This document shows positions 30,851 through 42,106 of a stretch of DNA of 64,000 nucleotides, one piece after another. Every line of letters starts with the position of its first letter. The stretch's first letter is position 1. The position numbers and the translations under genes were made by a program. Source of the stretch: an uncultured Pelagibacteraceae bacterium (GTDB lineage Bacteria; Pseudomonadota; Alphaproteobacteria; Pelagibacterales; Pelagibacteraceae); assembly GCA_902605645.1 (NCBI GenBank), contig CACLDE010000001.1:62001-126000 (forward strand). Reading direction: 5' to 3'. The notes below the pieces were generated by a model. That model was not told where the DNA came from. It did no database searches and worked only from the letters and a program-made list of their open reading frames with translations.

Positions 30851-33577
30851 CTATTTTATTGGACAATTTTTTCTACCACATTTATTTTCTAAAATTTTCC
30901 AACACCTTTCACATTTTTTTCCATCCGCTTTATTTACTTTAATTTCAATTTTATCTGCATCTGATAATTTTTTGTCTGCCCTAGAAACAATAAAGTACTC
31001 AGCTAAGTCTAAATTATTAAATAATTCCAATTTTTCTTTATTAGCACTAAGTTTAATCTCTGCCTCTAAACTGGAACCTATTTCTTTGCTAATTCTTTTT
31101 TCCTCTATAGCAATATTTGCTAACTGTTTAATTTTAAACAACTCCGACCATTTATTGTTTAAAGTATCATTTTTCCAATTATCTGGTATTTTTACGAAAT
31201 CATTTTCATGTATACTTTCATTTTTGTTATTAACTAAACTGTATATTTCCTCGGTTGTAAAAACTAATATTGGCGCAAACCACTTCAGTAAGCTCTCTAA
31301 AATTATGTTTAAAACAATTACGCAATTTATTCTTTTTTTTGAATTTAGATCATCACAGTAAAGGACATCTTTTCTTATATCGAAATAGAAAGAAGAAAGA
31401 TCAAGCGTACAGAAATTTAGTAGTTCTTTATACAATCTATGAAAATTGTAGTTTTTGAGGTTTTCAGTCACAGAATTATGTATTACGGACAACTTGTGTA
31501 ATATAAATTGTTCAAGCTCGTCAAACTCGTTTAAATTAATTTTTTCAAATTTTTGTTTTTCAAAATTATCTTTTAAATTTCCTAACATAAACCGAAAAGT
31601 ATTTCTGATTTTTCTATAAGACTCTGCATGTTGTATTAAAATATTTTTATCTATTCTTAAATCTTCAGAATAGTCTGATGCACAAGCCCATACCCTAAGT
31701 ATATCTGCACCATAATTTTTTAAAATATCCTCTGGTGCAATAACATTTCCTGTTGATTTAGACATTTTCATACCTTTCCCATCAACAACAAAACCGTGAG
31801 AGAGGATGCTTTTAAAAGGGGCCTTACCTCTAGTCCCACAAGACTCTAATAAAGAAGAATGAAACCACCCTCTATGCTGGTCGGATCCTTCTAAATACAT
31901 ATCTGCGGGCCATTTCAAATCTTTTCTTTTTTCTAATACAAAGCTATGCGTTGAACCACTATCAAACCAAACTTCAACAATATCATTTAGTTTTTCGTAA
32001 TCATTAGGGTCGTAATTATCACCTAAAAAAACTTTCGGGTCATCTGTAAACCAACAATCTGATCCTTGCTTTTCGTATATTAAAGCTATCCTATCTATTA
32101 CTTTTTGATCTCTAAGTGGTTCTTTGGTTTTTTTATTTATGAAAATTGGTAATGGAACTCCCCATACCCTTTGTCTAGAAACACACCAATCTGGTCTTCC
32201 TTCTATCATGGACAATAGTCTATCTTTTCCTTTTTTTGGATAAAAGTTAGTTTCATTAATTGATTTAATAGCCTTTTTTCTAAGATCATTTTTCTGCATA
32301 GAGATAAACCATTGTGGTGTGGCTCTGTAGATAAGTGGCGCTTTAGATCTCCATGAGTGCGGATAAGAATGGTTAAGCTTGTCATTTTTTAGTAATTTTT
32401 TTTGTTCTTTTAATTTTTCTATAACAATATTATCCGCTTTGAAAACATGTATCTTTTCAAAATAAGGAATTTCTTTAGTATAAAGTCCTGAATCGTCTAC
32501 GGTATAAAGAGAAGGTATATTATTTTTTAAACATAGATTAAAATCATCTGGGCCGTGGCTGGGTGCGCAGTGTACAATTCCTGTTCCCTGCTCAAGATTA
32601 ACAAATTGTGCATCCAACATAGGAACATCATAGTCGAATTTCAGATTTAAAAATGGGTGACTGCATATTGTTTTATGAAACTCTAAACCTTTGAAAGTTT
32701 TTAATTCTTTGTAATTTTCAATTCCACAAGCATTTACAATTTCTTTTACTAAATTTGTTGCAACTACAATTTTTTTTTCTTTAAAATTTTGTAGATTATT
32801 TATTTCTAATATCGAATAATCAATATTGCTATTAAAAGCTAAAGCTTTATTTGCTGGTATTGTCCATGGAGTTGTTGTCCATATAACTATGCTAGTATCT
32901 TTTAAAAAATCTTTATCTGTTTTTTTAACCTTAAAACCAACATATATTGTATTAGAGGTATGACTCATATATTCTACCTCTGCATCAGCTAACGCAGTTT
33001 TTTCCACTGTAGACCAAAGTACTGGTTTAAACCCCTGATACAAACTTTTATCTAAAAGAAATTTTCCTAATTCTCTTACTATTTGTGCTTCTGCCTCATA
33101 ACTCATTGTGGAGTAGTAATTATCAAAATCTCCAACAACTCCTAATCTTTTAAACTCTTTTATATGAACATCGATCCAACTTTCAGCAAATTCTCTACAC
33201 TCTTGTCTAAAATGTTTAATAGGTATTTCGTCTTTGTTTTTTTTCTTTTTTTTATATTGTTCTTCAATTTTCCACTCAATTGGGAGTCCGTGACAATCCC
33301 AACCAGGGACATAAATAGAGTCTTTACCATTCATTTGATGAAATCTCGTTATCATATCTTTTAAAATTTTATTTAAAGCAGTCCCCATATGTATATGGCC
33401 ATTGGCATAAGGAGGTCCATCGTGAAGAATGAATTTTTCTCTTCCTTTAGATTTTATTCTTAACTTTTTATAAAGATCAATTTTTTCCCAGTGTTGAATA
33501 ATATCTGGCTCTTTTTTTGGTAAATTTGCTTTCATCGAAAAAGCCGTTTTAGGAAGCTGTAAACTTTCTTTAGACAT
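30851..33577 (-). CDS. ileS: Isoleucyl-tRNA synthetase
   Basis: HDGPPYANGHIHMGTALNKILKD; KMSKSTGNVIAPED; C-terminal zinc CERCWKILENKCGRKNC. Confidence 0.98.
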   Translation of the reverse strand: MSKESLQLPKTAFSMKANLPKKEPDIIQHWEKIDLYKKLRIKSKGREKFILHDGPPYANGHIHMGTALNKILKDMITRFHQMNGKDSIYVPGWDCHGLPIEWKIEEQYKKKKKNKDEIPIKHFRQECREFAESWIDVHIKEFKRLGVVGDFDNYYSTMSYEAEAQIVRELGKFLLDKSLYQGFKPVLWSTVEKTALADAEVEYMSHTSNTIYVGFKVKKTDKDFLKDTSIVIWTTTPWTIPANKALAFNSNIDYSILEINNLQNFKEKKIVVATNLVKEIVNACGIENYKELKTFKGLEFHKTICSHPFLNLKFDYDVPMLDAQFVNLEQGTGIVHCAPSHGPDDFNLCLKNNIPSLYTVDDSGLYTKEIPYFEKIHVFKADNIVIEKLKEQKKLLKNDKLNHSYPHSWRSKAPLIYRATPQWFISMQKNDLRKKAIKSINETNFYPKKGKDRLLSMIEGRPDWCVSRQRVWGVPLPIFINKKTKEPLRDQKVIDRIALIYEKQGSDCWFTDDPKVFLGDNYDPNDYEKLNDIVEVWFDSGSTHSFVLEKRKDLKWPADMYLEGSDQHRGWFHSSLLESCGTRGKAPFKSILSHGFVVDGKGMKMSKSTGNVIAPEDILKNYGADILRVWACASDYSEDLRIDKNILIQHAESYRKIRNTFRFMLGNLKDNFEKQKFEKINLNEFDELEQFILHKLSVIHNSVTENLKNYNFHRLYKELLNFCTLDLSSFYFDIRKDVLYCDDLNSKKRINCVIVLNIILESLLKWFAPILVFTTEEIYSLVNNKNESIHENDFVKIPDNWKNDTLNNKWSELFKIKQLANIAIEEKRISKEIGSSLEAEIKLSANKEKLELFNNLDLAEYFIVSRADKKLSDADKIEIKVNKADGKKCERCWKILENKCGRKNCPIK

Positions 33578-33578
33578 T

Positions 33579-34484
33579 TTATTTAGCTTGTTTTATATCT
33601 TTTTTAATTTGATTTTTTAATTCTATTATATTGTTAAATTTTTTTTCAGGTCTAATAAATTTATTAAATACCACATTGAGATTTTTATTATATAGGTTTT
33701 TTTTAATTCCAAAAATATTTACCTCTAATAAAAGTTTTTTTCCATTAAATGTTGGTCTATAACCAATGTTTGCAATACCTTTTTTATATATATTATTGAT
33801 TTTTACATTTACAGCGTAAACACCGAATTTGGGTATTATGTATTTTTTTAATAAAATATTACAAGTGGGGAAGCCGATTTTCCTACCTCTTTGAGATCCT
33901 TTAATAACTTTGCCAATAATTTCCCATTTTCTATTTAGTAAGTGATTAGCTTTTGTAATTTTACCGCTTTTTAATAATTTTCTAATTATTGTTGAAGAAA
34001 TAGTTTTATTACTTATCGTTAACGGAGGTGTTATAATAGTTTTGTAAAAAAATTTTTTTTCAAATTTCTTTAATTTAGAGACGTCACCTTTTCTTTTATT
34101 TCCAAATTTAAAATTTTTGCTCACATATAGATACTTACATTTGATCCTTTGAAATAATATTTTATAAATAAAATCTTTATAACTTAATTTTGAAAATTTT
34201 TTATTAAATTTTTGAATAATTACAAAGTCTAATTTTTCTTTTTTAAGATTTGAAATTTTTTGAGACAATATATCTAATCTATGATTTAGAATTTTTTTGT
34301 TAAAAAACATTACCGGAACTGGTTCAAAAGTTAAAAGACCGAACTTTTTTTTCATTTTTTTTGCTTTTTTATAGGCCTCGTTTAAAACTTTTTTATGGCC
34401 AACATGTATTCCATCAAAATTTCCAATAGCAATTACTGAGTTTTTATAATTTTTACCTATGGATGTATTTTTAAATATTTTCAT
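33579..34484 (-). CDS. ribF: Bifunctional riboflavin kinase/FAD synthetase
   Basis: AIGNFDGIHVGHKKVL; SSTIIRKLL; GSQRGRKIGFPTCNI. Confidence 0.95.
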   Translation of the reverse strand: MKIFKNTSIGKNYKNSVIAIGNFDGIHVGHKKVLNEAYKKAKKMKKKFGLLTFEPVPVMFFNKKILNHRLDILSQKISNLKKEKLDFVIIQKFNKKFSKLSYKDFIYKILFQRIKCKYLYVSKNFKFGNKRKGDVSKLKKFEKKFFYKTIITPPLTISNKTISSTIIRKLLKSGKITKANHLLNRKWEIIGKVIKGSQRGRKIGFPTCNILLKKYIIPKFGVYAVNVKINNIYKKGIANIGYRPTFNGKKLLLEVNIFGIKKNLYNKNLNVVFNKFIRPEKKFNNIIELKNQIKKDIKQAK

Positions 34485-35294
34485 TTACCAATATAATTTT
34501 TCTTGTATAAAATTTGTTTCAACATTATATTTTTTTAAAATATTGTTTAAATTATCAAGTCCTGTAATTTCATTTTTGTGAACTCCATCTGTTATAAAAA
34601 GGGAGTCTTGTTTTATCAAATTTGCTCCTTTAATATCAGTTCTTAAATTATCTCCGATTATTAAAGCTTTGTCTTTTTCTTTTAATATTGAATTATAAAT
34701 TTCTTTATGTGGTTTGCCAAAATAAACTACCTCTCCGCCTAACGTTTCAAATAATTTAGCAATACTTCCAGCACAATATTCTTGGGTATTGCCTCTATCT
34801 ACAATTAAATCAGGATTTGTACAGATCATTTTTTTATCTGTACTGTTTTCTAGTAATTTTTCATAAAAATTTAATTTATCCATTTCGCTATCGTATAGAC
34901 CTGTGCATAAAATATAATCACATTTTTTAAGTTCTGTTTTGTAATTTTCTAAACCTTCAAAAATTTTACTATCTCTTTCAGGACCTAAATGAAAAAAAAA
35001 TTTACCATAATTGAAATTTTTAATTGAATTTATAGCAGCTTCGCCTGATGTGAGTATGTTATTCAAAAATTTTTCATGTATTTGCATTTTTTCAATTAGA
35101 AATTTTCTTACATCGTTTACTGGCCTAGGAGCATTTGATAAAAAGATAAAATTTTTTTCGTTATTATATAGTTCTTCAATCGTTTTCATCGCTCCTTCAT
35201 ATGGTTTAACCCCATTATGGACTACTCCCCAAAGATCGATTATGAAATGGTTGTAATTATTAAAAATGTCCTTTAAATGATCTAGTTTTTTCAA
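34485..35294 (-). CDS. HAD-superfamily class IIA hydrolase (TIGR01459-like)
   Basis: HFIIDLWGVVHNGVKPYEGA; FLSNAPRP; GDNLRTDIKGAN. Confidence 0.9.
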   Translation of the reverse strand: MKKLDHLKDIFNNYNHFIIDLWGVVHNGVKPYEGAMKTIEELYNNEKNFIFLSNAPRPVNDVRKFLIEKMQIHEKFLNNILTSGEAAINSIKNFNYGKFFFHLGPERDSKIFEGLENYKTELKKCDYILCTGLYDSEMDKLNFYEKLLENSTDKKMICTNPDLIVDRGNTQEYCAGSIAKLFETLGGEVVYFGKPHKEIYNSILKEKDKALIIGDNLRTDIKGANLIKQDSLFITDGVHKNEITGLDNLNNILKKYNVETNFIQEKLYW

Positions 35295-35378
35295 ATTAAA
35301 TTGTCCTTTAAATACCTTATAAAAAAGTTAATAAAATATAGCAATATCAAGACTTTTAGCAAAATTATGTCTTCTTCT

Positions 35379-35406
35379 CTTGAAATTTCAATAAAACTCA
35401 CCATAT
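35379..35406 (+). promoter_or_regulatory. Putative sigma-32 (RpoH) heat-shock promoter for groESL
   Basis: CTTGAAA (35379-35385), 15-nt spacer, CCATAT (35401-35406), about 25 nt before groES ATG. Confidence 0.65.
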
Positions 35407-35431
35407 GAGCTCTTACAAACAGGAGATTAAA

Positions 35432-35728
35432 ATGAAATTTAGACCTTTACACGACCGAGTTTTAATAAAAGTACTAGACAGCGAGGAAAAAACTGCTGGA
35501 GGTATAATAATTCCAGATACTGCAAAAGAGAAACCCCAAGAAGGTGAAGTTGTAGCTGTTGGACCAGGATCAAAAAATGAAGATGGAAAACTAACGCCAA
35601 TGGATGTTAAAGTTGGTGATATCGTTTTATTTGGAAAATGGTCAGGAACAGAAGTAAAAATTGACGGAAAAGAATATAACATTATGAAAGAGTCAGACAT
35701 AATGGGAATTTCAAAAGGTAAAAAATAA
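35432..35728 (+). CDS. groES: Co-chaperonin GroES
   Basis: [38 protein letters not shown]; internal ATG with AGGAG upstream is the better start. Confidence 0.98.
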   Translation: MKFRPLHDRVLIKVLDSEEKTAGGIIIPDTAKEKPQEGEVVAVGPGSKNEDGKLTPMDVKVGDIVLFGKWSGTEVKIDGKEYNIMKESDIMGISKGKK

Positions 35729-35737
35729 TCTAAATAA

Positions 35738-37408
<1,671 letters not shown>

Positions 37409-37433
37409 TCTCAAAAACCCAACTCAAAAATTC

Positions 37434-37473
37434 AAAAACGTCGGAGAAATCAAACACTCTGGCGTTTTTTTTT
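37434..37473 (+). terminator. Intrinsic terminator after groEL
   Basis: AAAAACGTCGGAG / CTCTGGCGTTTTT: 13-bp stem (two G:U), 10-nt loop, followed by a T-run. Confidence 0.85.
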
Positions 37474-37670
37474 GTTTTAAGTTTTCAATGCCTGTTGCTT
37501 CTCAATTTTCGTCTTAATTTAGAGAAGATGATACGCTCTACATACTTTTGATTAGCAATTACTTCTAATGGTGTTCCAGAATTATATCTGTTTGAAATGC
37601 ACGTGTGTACGCAAAAAGAAGAGGAATAAAGATGTGTTGCGTAAAGATTTAATAGTTAAAGTTTATATAA

Positions 37671-38309
37671 TTATTCTTTAATACCAATAACTATGTAAAT
37701 AAATCTCTTGTACTTATTATTAACTAATTTAAATTTATGAGAGTAGTTAGTTGCTTTGTCTAAAAAAAAGTAAGTTTTAAATCCATTTTTTTTAAATTTA
37801 TTTTCAATATTTTGAAAAGAGAATTGATTACAATTGTATGGTAATATTTGATTTTTAAATTTATGTGATACTGTATTATGTGGTTTAGTACCAAAGTAAG
37901 TTCTAATACATACAATTTTTTTTGTAGAACTAATTACATTATTTAAAAGTTTTATTGGATTATCTACGTGCTCTAGTACCGCAGACATAATTGAAAAATC
38001 TGTTTTAAGTAACTTCATATTTTCACAATTGCCAACTTTATATTTTTTTTTAAGTTCTGGAAACTTTGTTAGTCCTAATTTAATGAAATTTTCATCAATA
38101 TCATAACCAAAATAATTAGTTTTTATTTTTCTTAATTTTAATTCTTTGTAAAATTGAAAATAATTACAACCTATATCTTTGATTGATTTGATTTTATAAT
38201 TTTGAATAAAGTCTATTACTTGATTACACCAAATTAAATTAACTGTGTTTAATCTTTTTTCATAAACAGCAAATTGATTTTTAATTGTTTTTGATGTGTG
38301 AGTAGGCAA
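37671..38309 (-). CDS. Class I SAM-dependent methyltransferase
   Basis: IKDIGCNYFQFYKELK (motif I), FSIMSAVLEHVDNPIKLLNNV. Confidence 0.8.
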   Translation of the reverse strand: MPTHTSKTIKNQFAVYEKRLNTVNLIWCNQVIDFIQNYKIKSIKDIGCNYFQFYKELKLRKIKTNYFGYDIDENFIKLGLTKFPELKKKYKVGNCENMKLLKTDFSIMSAVLEHVDNPIKLLNNVISSTKKIVCIRTYFGTKPHNTVSHKFKNQILPYNCNQFSFQNIENKFKKNGFKTYFFLDKATNYSHKFKLVNNKYKRFIYIVIGIKE

Positions 38310-38418
38310 ATGTTTAGGTTTTTTTTATTTAGAGTAATAAATTTAATTTTTCAAGTATGACATTATTACATATGATAATAATTTGAAAGTACTTATAAAA
38401 TTGAATATTGATTATTCA

Positions 38419-38529
38419 ATGTCTATTGCTCAAATCGCCAACAAAACCTTAGCTTTTTTACTTTGGAATGCGAATGTAATAGGTTTTCATCAAAAAAAAG
38501 CTCTTAAAACATACACTAAACAAGATTAG
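38419..38529 (+). CDS. Candidate small ORF, unknown function
   Basis: ATG to TAG gives MSIAQIANKTLAFLLWNANVIGFHQKKALKTYTKQD; lies in otherwise empty intergenic space. Confidence 0.3.
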   Translation: MSIAQIANKTLAFLLWNANVIGFHQKKALKTYTKQD

Positions 38530-38583
38530 ATCATCGAGAAGAAATTTCCGAGGATTTTTTGTTGGTTTCTGGTAAACTGCTTT

Positions 38584-39318
38584 ATGAAGTTAAAATTTGA
38601 ATTTTTTAAAACTTTTCCAAAAATTTTTACAAGATTTTTTAAATCTCTTTATAAGCACAAATTAGACTACAACCTATCAGAATTAATCTCTAAAGGTTTA
38701 GATATCAATGTAATATATGACATTGGAGCTTATCACGGTGAATGGAGTAAAAGTTTAAGTAAAACTTCTTTAAAAAAAAGTGATTTTATTTTATTTGAGG
38801 CTAATCAAACAAATAGTGAATATCTTAATAAATCAAAATTTAAATATTTCATTGGTGTCCTCTCCAATGAAAAAAAAAAAGTAAATTTTTATTCCAGAAA
38901 ATTAACAGGTGATTCATATTATAAAGAACAAACTTCTGGATATGATAAAAATTTAAAACCAGAAACAATTACAACTATTACATTAGATGAGATTATTAAA
39001 AAAGAAAATTTAAAACTACCAAATTTAATAAAAATAGATACTCAGGGTAGCGAAATCGATATTTTAAAAGGAGCAAAAAATGCCACAACACATTGTGATC
39101 TAATATATTTAGAAACTCCAATAATAGAATATAATTTGAATTCCCCTAATCTCAATGAATGTGTTGATTACTTAAAGTCTTTAAATTTTGTTCCATTTGA
39201 TATTTGTGATGTTCATTACTTCGATAAAATGTTAATTCAAATTGATATTCTTTATATAAAAAAAACAAAGTTCCTAGAAATATTTCCTGGTGGAAAATCA
39301 TCAAATTTTTTAAAATAA
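38584..39318 (+). CDS. FkbM family methyltransferase
   Basis: VIYDIGAYHGEWS; FEANQTNSEYL; TLDEIIKKENL; LIKIDTQGSEIDILKGA. Confidence 0.9.
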   Translation: MKLKFEFFKTFPKIFTRFFKSLYKHKLDYNLSELISKGLDINVIYDIGAYHGEWSKSLSKTSLKKSDFILFEANQTNSEYLNKSKFKYFIGVLSNEKKKVNFYSRKLTGDSYYKEQTSGYDKNLKPETITTITLDEIIKKENLKLPNLIKIDTQGSEIDILKGAKNATTHCDLIYLETPIIEYNLNSPNLNECVDYLKSLNFVPFDICDVHYFDKMLIQIDILYIKKTKFLEIFPGGKSSNFLK

Positions 39319-40383
39319 TTTAGAAATCTGTTTGTCGTACTTTTTTTCTTGTAAAAGCAAAAACTTTCTATAAGATTTAAATTTTTCTAATTCTTTTGGA
39401 AAATACTGAAATATCAGATCAATTTTTTCTCTAATTTTTACGTGATTTTCTCTCTTTTCTAAAAACTTAAATTCTTCTGCAATTGGCACATCTTTGTAAA
39501 ATGCAGCACTTCCCTCTCTATTAGTAATTATACAATTTTTAAGTAATGCGGCTTCCCTAGGTAGACGATCTTGACCTGGATGAAACCCAAAATCCATGTA
39601 AATTTTGCTCTTTGAAAGAAGTTTTATTAATTGCTTTAAATTGTATCCTATAACAGGAATAAATTTTATATCTGGATTGAGTTTTACAAATCTGTCAAAA
39701 AAAGCAGAGCTTTTACGAGGATTAAAGCAGATGATATTTTTTTTATTTTTAAGAGATATTTTTTTACCTGCTTTTATGTACTCTGAGTTAATTGAGTCCG
39801 AAAGATAAGTAGAATTTATATTTTTACTTTTTAAAGTAATATACTGATAATATGAATGAGCTAAGTTTATATTAATATTACTAATTTTAAATACATTATA
39901 AAATGGAATATTTAAATAAATTAATTTTAAATATTTAAACAGACTTAAATTTTTAAATTGAAAAAATAATAGTTGATTAATTATTTTAATTATTTTGTGA
40001 GGTATTTTAATCAATGACCTCATGATTGAATGATTTTTATAAATAAATCTATGATATAAGTAGAAATCAACACTCAGCCACCACAATCCCTTTTGAATAT
40101 TTTTATATTTTTTTGAAATCTCAACCGCTGGATAATATTCAGGAATTATTAAAATATTTTTTTTAAAGTCTAAAATTTTTTTTTTAAATGGAATTTTTAA
40201 AGAACGATAATTTTTATGTATTGGGTTTTTTAAATTTGTCGGAAAATAATACATGTGGACTTTTTTTTTAAACTTTTTTTTTAACTTGTATGCTAGTTGA
40301 TGAAGACACATTGGGCCACCTGTGTCTATATTTGCGGGACAAATAACAAAAATTTCAGAGTTTTTATACAATTTAAACTTCAT
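39310..40383 (-). CDS. Glycosyltransferase-like protein
   Basis: IFVICPANIDTGGPMCLHQLAYKL; YMDFGFHPGQDRLPREAALLKNCIITNREGSA (GT-B-like sugar-nucleotide region). Confidence 0.7.
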   Translation of the reverse strand: MKFKLYKNSEIFVICPANIDTGGPMCLHQLAYKLKKKFKKKVHMYYFPTNLKNPIHKNYRSLKIPFKKKILDFKKNILIIPEYYPAVEISKKYKNIQKGLWWLSVDFYLYHRFIYKNHSIMRSLIKIPHKIIKIINQLLFFQFKNLSLFKYLKLIYLNIPFYNVFKISNININLAHSYYQYITLKSKNINSTYLSDSINSEYIKAGKKISLKNKKNIICFNPRKSSAFFDRFVKLNPDIKFIPVIGYNLKQLIKLLSKSKIYMDFGFHPGQDRLPREAALLKNCIITNREGSAAFYKDVPIAEEFKFLEKRENHVKIREKIDLIFQYFPKELEKFKSYRKFLLLQEKKYDKQISKLF

Positions 40384-40386
40384 AAA

Positions 40387-41064
40387 CTATTTTATTATAT
40401 TTGATATTGAATTTAAGTTTAAATTTTTATTTTTAGAAATAAACAGACATGCAGACGACTTCAAAATTAATCCATCTTTTAATACCCTTAAATCGTTATC
40501 TTGTAACGTTTTTCCTGTTGAGGTAATATCTGTAATTATCTCAGCAGATCCGATAAAAGGATAAGTTTCTGTAGCCCCTAAGCTTGTTATCAATTTATAT
40601 TGTGTAACTCCCTTAGAAATTAAAAAATTATTTGTTAAATTTGGATATTTTGTTGCTACTCTAAGCCTTCTATTTTTTTTTGATCTTATATTAAAAGCCA
40701 CCTCTTCTAGATCAGCGATAGTTTGAACATCTATCCAATCATCTGGTACGGCAACAACTAAATTTGCATAACCAAAATCAAGTTTTTTTTTAATTAAAAT
40801 TTTATCTTTAATGTTTTTTTCGGACTCATTTAATAAGTCCAAGCCCGATATACCAAGATCTAAAGTTCCATCGCCTAGTCTTTGTATAATTTCTTTAGCA
40901 TGTAGATAGATAATTTTGATATTCGGTTTATTCTGAATAGAGGCAAAATAATTTCTTTCTTTAGAACTGTTTAAAATTTTTAATTCTCTTCTATTAAAAA
41001 AATCTAAGGATTTATCCTTTAACCTTCCTTTGCTCGGTAAACCTATAGTAATTATATTTTTCAT
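40387..41064 (-). CDS. hisG: ATP phosphoribosyltransferase, short form
   Basis: GLPSKGRLKD; LGDGTLDLGISGLDLL; EIITDITSTGKTL; 225 aa short form. Confidence 0.95.
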   Translation of the reverse strand: MKNIITIGLPSKGRLKDKSLDFFNRRELKILNSSKERNYFASIQNKPNIKIIYLHAKEIIQRLGDGTLDLGISGLDLLNESEKNIKDKILIKKKLDFGYANLVVAVPDDWIDVQTIADLEEVAFNIRSKKNRRLRVATKYPNLTNNFLISKGVTQYKLITSLGATETYPFIGSAEIITDITSTGKTLQDNDLRVLKDGLILKSSACLFISKNKNLNLNSISNIIK

Positions 41065-41068
41065 AATA

Positions 41069-42106
41069 TTAAATATTGTTTAAATTTATTGCTGCCCCAA
41101 CCGCTGGTATGTTTTTTTTTGCACCTAAGCTCTTCAATAAATCATCGTATCGACCACCTCTTGCAAATTCTTTTTTTGCTATAAATATCTCAAAAACAAT
41201 ACCTGTATAATACTCAATGTCTCTTCCAAAATCTGCGATGAAATTTACTTTTTGCTTAATTTTTTTCAGATTGTTGATTGATTTTATTTCTTTAAACAAA
41301 TTTTTTGAAAGATTATTTTTTTTAACAAATTCTAATAATCTTTGGTCTAATTCTGATAGTTTACAATTTATTTTAAGAAACGATCTTATGATTTTTACTA
41401 TTTTTTTTCCCTCATTAAATGATCTCGGGTCTTTAATCTTTTTATCAAATCTTTTAAGAATTTCTGAGATAGATCTTCCTGCTATAGTTCTTTTTTGATC
41501 CATTGTTCTCATTTCATAAAATCTTTTTTTATCTGTATTAAAAGCAACTGAGTCAAAATCTGAGTTTTTTTCTAATCTTTGAAGTAATTCTTCAAAATAT
41601 TTAGGCCGCCAAAAGTGTCTAATTAATCTAAGCTTCCATCTTTCCGGCATATCTAAAGAGTAAATTAATTTTTTAAAAAGACTAACATCTCCTACTTTTA
41701 CTAAAATTTTTTTACTCTTTATGCTCTTTGCGCAATTTAAAATAGTTTGTATTACTTTAATTTCATCTTTAGTTTGATTTTTTGATCCTAAAATTTCAAT
41801 TCCAAGCTGATCATTAATGAAATCTAATCCATTATTTCCGGATCTTCTATAAGCTTGTCCTGAATAATAAATTTTAGAGTTTGATTTTTTTTCTAAAAAT
41901 TTAATACATGATGCCACTGTTAAATCAGGTCTAAGGCACATTAATTTTCCGTCCTCGTTTTCAAATGTTAGCATTGATCTTTTAAAATTTTCACCTGATC
42001 TTTGAATGATGTATTCTGAGTCTAATAATATGTCTGGTTCTGATAAAATAAAACCATTGCTTTTAAAAGTTTTTATGATCCGTTCAGATAATTTTTTTGA
42101 TTTCAT
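41069..42106 (-). CDS. hisZ: ATP phosphoribosyltransferase regulatory subunit
   Basis: HisRS-like catalytic-core paralog; MLTFENEDGKLMCLRPDLTVASC; YYTGIVFEIF; next to short hisG. Confidence 0.92.
   Translation of the reverse strand: MKSKKLSERIIKTFKSNGFILSEPDILLDSEYIIQRSGENFKRSMLTFENEDGKLMCLRPDLTVASCIKFLEKKSNSKIYYSGQAYRRSGNNGLDFINDQLGIEILGSKNQTKDEIKVIQTILNCAKSIKSKKILVKVGDVSLFKKLIYSLDMPERWKLRLIRHFWRPKYFEELLQRLEKNSDFDSVAFNTDKKRFYEMRTMDQKRTIAGRSISEILKRFDKKIKDPRSFNEGKKIVKIIRSFLKINCKLSELDQRLLEFVKKNNLSKNLFKEIKSINNLKKIKQKVNFIADFGRDIEYYTGIVFEIFIAKKEFARGGRYDDLLKSLGAKKNIPAVGAAINLNNI

Noticed and set aside
30789-31361. 190-aa plus-strand ORF
   Set aside because: Lies antisense to the 3' end of ileS; Ser/Leu/Phe-rich shadow frame with no recognisable motif
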